A stretch of DNA of 9,264 nt from Planctomycetota bacterium (GTDB lineage: Bacteria > Planctomycetota > Phycisphaerae > WQYP01), in NCBI GenBank assembly GCA_021828925.1, contig JAJZCT010000093.1:1-9264 (forward strand). The letters run 5' to 3'. This document shows, one piece after another, positions 6,081-9,264 of this stretch. Positions within the stretch are counted from its first letter, which is position 1; each line of letters starts with the position of its first letter. The notes below the pieces were generated by a model. That model saw nothing but the letters and a program-made list of their open reading frames with translations. It made no database searches and had not been told where the DNA came from. Made by a program: the position numbers and the translations under genes.

Positions 6081-6112
6081 CTTCTAACTCCTAACTCCTA
6101 ACTTCTAGCTAC
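6081..6112. repeat. TAACTCC tandem tract
   Basis: Reading CTTCTAACTCCTAACTCC and then TAACTTCTAGCTAC, this is a 7-bp-periodic TAACTCC array of about three units. It begins 8 bp after the cysH stop on the complementary strand. A reverse-complement partner, TTAGTTAGAAGTTAC, lies at 5938-5952. Confidence 0.6.
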
Positions 6113-6120
6113 TTTCCAAG

Positions 6121-6858
6121 CTAAATTCCCGCGCCCTGATCCAGATGAATGCCGCATTCTTTTTTTTCCATTCCCGCCCAGCGACCGCTGCGCTGATGGT
6201 CATCCAGGCCAACCGGGCGCGTGCAGGTTTCCGGATTGCACCCGATGGAATTGTATCCCAGTTCCCATAGCGGATGGTAGGGAAGCTCATGTTTCTTCAT
6301 ATATTGATGAATATCACGATTATTCCATGCCAGCAGCGGCGAAATCGCCCAGCAATTCACCCGCTGGTTCCATTGCACCGGCAGCATGGTTGCACGATGA
6401 TCGGATTGATGTGACCGCACCCCCCGCAGCCACGCCGCCGGTGCCAGTTCCCGCATCGCACGGTCAAAGACTTCATTTTTATTCGCAGCACAACACGCTT
6501 CAACGTTATGGCGCACGTGCGGATCAGGCTCCCCGTTAACGGTCAGCCAGACTACCGGATCGTGGCGGCTGTGATATTCGCGCACATTCAAATGAAATCG
6601 TTGCCGCATGGCCTCCATAAAGGCCAGCGTCTGCGGGAACAAATATCCCGTGTTCACCAGCACAATGGGAATTTCCGGGCGAACCGAAACAGCCAGATGA
6701 ATCAGACACATGCTTTCCGCGCCAAAACTGCTGGTCATGACCAGATCAGTTCCAAACGTTTCCACCGCCCACCGGACAAGCTCCGCGGGGTCACGCTTCT
6801 GAAAATCCGCATTGATTTTTTCAACATCAAACGCCGCCGAAACAATAGATGTACTCAT
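6121..6858 (-). CDS. cysH: APS/PAPS reductase with [4Fe-4S]-type cysteines
   Basis: The product (245 residues) reduces adenylyl-sulfate or its 3'-phosphate to sulfite with thioredoxin in the cytoplasm. The PP-loop-like TSSFGAES (42-49) and the motif VNTGYLFPQTLAF (68-80) bind the nucleotide. The C-terminal ECGIH carries the catalytic Cys235. Cys122-Cys123 and Cys207/Cys212 match the cluster ligands of APS reductases, and GYNSIG plus TRPV flank the second pair. That second pair is spaced CNPETC (CX4C), where APS reductases have CX2C; the DNA reads cleanly in frame (TGC AAT CCG GAA ACC TGC). The start at 6858 overlaps the stop of the PHP gene (ATGA), and a GGAG lies upstream. An upstream in-frame ATG at 6900 lies inside the PHP gene. 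Third gene of the cysC operon. Confidence 0.93.
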   Translation of the reverse strand: MSTSIVSAAFDVEKINADFQKRDPAELVRWAVETFGTDLVMTSSFGAESMCLIHLAVSVRPEIPIVLVNTGYLFPQTLAFMEAMRQRFHLNVREYHSRHDPVVWLTVNGEPDPHVRHNVEACCAANKNEVFDRAMRELAPAAWLRGVRSHQSDHRATMLPVQWNQRVNCWAISPLLAWNNRDIHQYMKKHELPYHPLWELGYNSIGCNPETCTRPVGLDDHQRSGRWAGMEKKECGIHLDQGAGI

Positions 6859-7775
6859 GTTGGCAACTCCGTTGTTTGCCGACCCCGCCGGGCGTTCCAC
6901 GCCTGTTCCAACCGATCCAGATATTCCACCGGCACACGCACATTGTCACGCCCGAGTCCCAGGGCGATATCCGGCTTGGGCGTGCCATGAAAATCCGATC
7001 CACCGGTAGTAATCAGGTTATAGCGGCGGGCTAATTCCAGAAACAGTTGGCTGTCCTGCGGGCGGTGGTCGCTGTGCCAGCCCTCAATGCCATCCAGCCC
7101 CGCCTCCACCAGATTGGCTATCATACGTTGGAGCTGGGCCGGATTTTCCGTGCGCAATTGCGTCGGATGGGCCAGGACTGCCAGCCCGCCGGCGCCGTGG
7201 ATACATTCCAGCGCCTGCCGCGGGGTCAGGCGCTCTTTATCAAAATAGGCCGCCCCGGTGGTTCCCAGATAAACATCAAACGCCTGTTTGACGGAACTCA
7301 CGCAGCCGGCATCCACCATCGCCTGAGCGATGTGCGGCCGCCCCAGCACAATCGCCCGCCCATCAGCCGAGCCACGCCGGGCAATATCCTGCACCTGCTC
7401 AAGCGTAATGCGGCAGCCTAATTCATTGAGCCGGGCGATAATCCGCGGATTACGATTATTCCGCCCTTCCAGCAGAATATCGCTCATGCGTTTAAGCCCC
7501 GCTGAAAGCGGATCAATGTAATATCCCAGAATGTGCATGGTTCCCGGATGCGGATATTCCGCGGAGATTTCTATTCCCGGTACAAAGCGCAAGGCGATCT
7601 TCCGCGCCTGCGTCTGGGCCTCCAGCAAGCCGTTGCCGCTATCATGATCCGTCAGCGCCAGGCCCACAAGTCCCGCCGCGTGGGCGCTGTTGACCAGTTG
7701 TGTGGGCGTCAATGTACCGTCGCTGGCGGTACTGTGCGTGTGTAAATCAACGTATTGCGTGACCATGTTACCCAT
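6855..7775 (-). CDS. PHP-domain phosphoesterase, candidate PAP phosphatase
   Basis: The product has 306 residues and is a full-length PHP metallophosphoesterase of the COG0613 group. Metal-binding residues are all visible: D10-L-H12-T-H14, D19, T42-D-H44-D45, E69, H81, AHP with H202, and GSDFHG with D260 and H262. The motif GRPHIAQAM (144-152) and the AGGLAVLAHP segment are typical of this group. COG0613 includes the Chromobacterium enzyme shown to hydrolyse 3',5'-nucleoside bisphosphates such as PAP, as well as RNase AM-type exonucleases. Sandwiched between cysC and cysH, with TAATG and ATGA overlaps, it most likely converts PAP to AMP after PAPS reduction. The start may be residue 1 or Met4 (7766). 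The role is inferred from family and context. Confidence 0.9.
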   Translation of the reverse strand: MGNMVTQYVDLHTHSTASDGTLTPTQLVNSAHAAGLVGLALTDHDSGNGLLEAQTQARKIALRFVPGIEISAEYPHPGTMHILGYYIDPLSAGLKRMSDILLEGRNNRNPRIIARLNELGCRITLEQVQDIARRGSADGRAIVLGRPHIAQAMVDAGCVSSVKQAFDVYLGTTGAAYFDKERLTPRQALECIHGAGGLAVLAHPTQLRTENPAQLQRMIANLVEAGLDGIEGWHSDHRPQDSQLFLELARRYNLITTGGSDFHGTPKPDIALGLGRDNVRVPVEYLDRLEQAWNARRGRQTTELPT

Positions 7776-8404
7776 TACCCCTGCTGAACCAATCGCCCCC
7801 GTCGGCGAAGATAATTGAAAATAATTTCCACCGCCTGCGATGCTGATTGTTCATGGGTTTTCAAATGAATTTCCGGATTGCCCGGCGTTTCATAAGGTGC
7901 GTCAATGCCCGTAAAACCCAGCGGTTTGCCGGCCGCCGCCGCCGCACGAGCTTTTTTATAAAGTCCCTTTGGATCGCGTTGTTCGCAAACTTCCACCGGC
8001 GCGTCGACAAACACTTCCACAAATTCATCCGGCCCGCCCAGTTGCCGCACCCGCTGTCGATCAGCGGCATACGGACTTATAAAGCCGGCAATCACAATCA
8101 ACCCCGCATCCGCCAGCAGGCGCGCTAATTCTCCGGCCCGCCGGATATTCTCTGCCCGATCCTGCGGGGAAAATCCCAGATCACTATTGAGACCGTGCCG
8201 CAAATTATCCCCGTCCAGCACATACGCCGCATGACCGCACGCAATTAAAGCTCTCTCCAAACCCGCGGCAATCGTGGACTTCCCGCAACCCGAAAGTCCG
8301 GTCAGCCAGACAATACAGGGGCGATTATGCGTAGCCGCTGCACGATCCGCCGCAGTTACCTTGGATGGATGCCAAGTTATGTTTGTCGCCTTCGTTTCAG
8401 CCAT
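7775..8404 (-). CDS. cysC: Adenylylsulfate kinase
   Basis: The product (209 residues from 8404) phosphorylates APS at the 3' position with ATP to give PAPS. It has a P-loop GLSGCGKST (36-44), a DGDNLRHGLN motif (64-73), RAENIRR (83-89) and FISPY (108-112) with the serine of the APS-kinase active site. LYKKARA...FTGIDAPYE follows (148-172). The loop after KKAR is alanine-rich and a few residues longer than in typical CysC. The start was chosen by length against E. coli CysC; an in-frame ATG at 8416 would add four residues, and neither start has a Shine-Dalgarno. The stop overlaps the PHP start (TAATG). First gene of the operon. A weak TTTAAT -10 (8425-8420) lies just upstream. Confidence 0.95.
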   Translation of the reverse strand: MAETKATNITWHPSKVTAADRAAATHNRPCIVWLTGLSGCGKSTIAAGLERALIACGHAAYVLDGDNLRHGLNSDLGFSPQDRAENIRRAGELARLLADAGLIVIAGFISPYAADRQRVRQLGGPDEFVEVFVDAPVEVCEQRDPKGLYKKARAAAAAGKPLGFTGIDAPYETPGNPEIHLKTHEQSASQAVEIIFNYLRRRGRLVQQG

Positions 8405-8483
8405 CAGGGCACACATTCCATTAAAGTCAATGAGCAGTTAGGAACGGGACCCAAATACATTCCCAAGACCCGGTCCACCGCCC

Positions 8484-8513
8484 CTCACAAAGCCGCCGGC
8501 TCTGCCGGTGGTT
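8484..8513 (-). repeat. Palindromic intergenic repeat, copy 2
   Basis: On the minus strand this reads ACCACCGGCAGAGCCGGCGG then CTTTGTGAGG. It matches 3211-3240 at all but three of about 30 positions. The hairpin core is conserved. Both copies are intergenic and lie beside promoters. Confidence 0.75.
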
Positions 8514-8695
8514 CCACCTTCGATTGCAGTGCAAATCGGGAAATTATTTTGATACTGTTCCTTACGCAGTAAATCCGCAAAACAAGCGGTCAAACCAGCC
8601 ATTACACACAACACCTACTGGTTAAGTGTGCAATCCATGGTACGCCAGCTTCTCCACAAATTCAAGTTATACCGCGCCGCAGAGATTTAATGTAA

Positions 8696-8740
8696 CTAAT
8701 GCTCTGTCAAGCCTACAAATTAGGCTTGACAGAGCACTAG
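8696..8740. repeat. 20-bp stem-loop upstream of the pseudouridine synthase gene
   Basis: The 15-bp arm GCTCTGTCAAGCCTA (8701-8715) is the exact reverse complement of 8721-8735, with a 5-nt CAAAT loop. Pairing continues outward to 20 bp with one mismatch (8696-8740). The right arm contains TTGACA (8726-8731), like a -35 hexamer. The loop ends 37 bp before the ATG at 8758. It may be an operator, a terminator-like RNA structure, or a MITE end. No following U-tract is visible. Confidence 0.8.
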
Positions 8741-8744
8741 CCGC

Positions 8745-8750
8745 TACAAT
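8745..8750 (+). promoter_or_regulatory. -10-like TACAAT, leaderless promoter candidate
   Basis: TACAAT is followed by 7 nt (ACTCATT) before the ATG at 8758, and no Shine-Dalgarno is present. The TTGACA at 8726-8731 is only 13 bp away, shorter than the usual 16-18. A second -10 candidate, AATACT (8748-8753), would be 16 bp from TTGACA. Confidence 0.4.
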
Positions 8751-8757
8751 ACTCATT

Positions 8758-9264
8758 ATGGATGAAACGCAACCTGATGATCTGGAACTTGCCGAACCGC
8801 CTGCCTTGCCGGATTCCGATGAGGGCATGGAAGCCGTGACGTTTAACATACGCCATGATTTGCAAAAGCGGCTGGATATTTATCTGCGTGATCGGCTTTC
8901 CACCCATTCACGATCCATGCTGCAAAAATTAATTAAGTCCGGCACGGTTCTGGTCAATGGCCGAGCCGCCAAAGTCAGCACCGTCTTGCGCAATGGTGAT
9001 CGTGTGGAATTGCAGGTTCCGCCCGCGGTACAACGGGAAATATTGCCTGAAAATATCCCGCTGGAAATTGTGTATGAAGATGATCACTTCATCGCCATCA
9101 ACAAACAGACCAGTTTGCTGGTGCATCCGGCGCGCGGCCACTGGACCGGCACGATGACCAACGCCCTGGTCTACCACGCCCAGCAAACCGCAGGAACGCT
9201 TTCCGTCGGCAGCGACCCCTGGCGACCGGGAATTATTCACCGTCTGGATCGCAATACCACCGGT
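8758..9264 (+). CDS. RluC/RluD-type pseudouridine synthase, truncated by the window edge
   Basis: The open frame runs from ATG 8758 to the last base, 169 codons with no stop. After an acidic N-terminal leader (1-25) is an S4-like RNA-binding domain (about 33-95) with LDIYLRDRL and SRSMLQKLIKSGTVLVNGRAAK. Then comes the start of the catalytic domain: PLEIVYEDDHFIAINKQTSLLVHPA and, at the very edge, IIHRLDRNTTG, in which Asp164 is the catalytic aspartate of the RluA/C/D family. Such enzymes convert specific uridines in 23S rRNA to pseudouridine. The remaining half or so of the enzyme lies outside. Residue specificity (RluC or RluD) cannot be set. No Shine-Dalgarno. Confidence 0.92.
   Translation, partial: MDETQPDDLELAEPPALPDSDEGMEAVTFNIRHDLQKRLDIYLRDRLSTHSRSMLQKLIKSGTVLVNGRAAKVSTVLRNGDRVELQVPPAVQREILPENIPLEIVYEDDHFIAINKQTSLLVHPARGHWTGTMTNALVYHAQQTAGTLSVGSDPWRPGIIHRLDRNTTG

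Larger units (their letters stand above)
5725..6120. other. Repeat-rich intergenic region without genes
   Basis: These 396 bp lie between the start of the pseudopilin gene and the end of cysH. They contain the GGGACAGGGG tract (5852-5886), an AATGAATAATGAGTAATG-type tract just after it (5887-5919), TTAGTTAGAAGTTAC (5938-5952), the palindrome at 5977-5993 and the TAACTCC tract (6081-6112). Together they look like degenerate microsatellite or repeat debris. No protein or RNA gene is seen. No clear cysH terminator is seen either. Confidence 0.65.
8405..8757. other. Divergent spacer between cysC and the pseudouridine synthase gene
   Basis: This 353-bp spacer is expected to hold the promoters of both genes. 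It contains a palindromic repeat copy (8484-8513), an imperfect hairpin CGATTGCA-G-TGCAAATCG (8522-8539), and the 20-bp stem at 8696-8740. Positions 8545-8690 show nothing I can name. No gene is seen. Confidence 0.65.

Noticed and set aside
6859..6900. Upstream start for CysH at 6900
   Set aside because: The extra 14 residues lie inside the end of the PHP gene. The ATGA overlap and upstream GGAG favour 6858.
8522..8539. CGATTGCA-G-TGCAAATCG hairpin as a terminator
   Set aside because: One bulge and no proper U-tract; no gene ends there in the expected orientation.

Overview
This window most likely comes from a planctomycete, probably of the Phycisphaerae type. Base composition is moderately GC-rich. 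The clues are a type II prepilin-like protein with the planctomycete-style C-terminal GQNV..FGD.HV motif, a two-CBS-domain protein of a kind I associate with that phylum, few Shine-Dalgarno sequences, and intergenic DNA full of short dispersed repeats. No taxonomic marker gene is present, so this is an inference.

Layout from left to right. Positions 1-812 contain no convincing gene and are dominated by repeats: a 69-bp inverted repeat closing a 584-bp loop, and iterated 9-bp ATCCGCGTA units. Positions 813-1713 hold a tight two-gene operon, a six-helix membrane protein followed by a small winged-helix regulator, with a CAGAGT/ACTCTG operator-like site upstream. Then come a long imperfect hairpin in a convergent gap, a minus-strand MFS transporter of the fosmidomycin-resistance type (1908-3098), and a divergent spacer. 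Two plus-strand genes follow, a paired-CBS protein and a double-ACT protein (3418-4409). After these are a small PLDc_N-type membrane protein (about 4542-4751) and a convergent minus-strand pseudopilin-like protein (4774-5724). A repeat-rich spacer (5725-6120) separates these from a minus-strand sulfate-assimilation operon (8404 down to 6121). After a spacer with a second copy of a palindromic repeat and a strong hairpin, an RluC/RluD-type pseudouridine synthase runs off the right edge.

The most coherent biology is the operon cysC - PHP phosphoesterase - cysH. Its genes overlap by TAATG and ATGA, which implies translational coupling. CysC makes PAPS, CysH reduces APS or PAPS, and the PHP protein resembles the COG0613 group that includes a 3',5'-nucleoside bisphosphate phosphatase. 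It is therefore a good candidate for clearing the PAP left by PAPS reduction. CysH has the cysteine pair of [4Fe-4S] APS reductases, but its second motif is spaced CX4C instead of the usual CX2C.

A second theme is that three genes (MFS, ACT, pseudouridine synthase) have a -10-like hexamer 6-7 nt before the start codon and no Shine-Dalgarno, suggesting leaderless transcripts. I see no mobile-element gene, tRNA, rRNA or CRISPR array. I found no clearly new multi-gene defence or biosynthetic system. The unusual material is the repeats, the hairpins and the sulfate operon.
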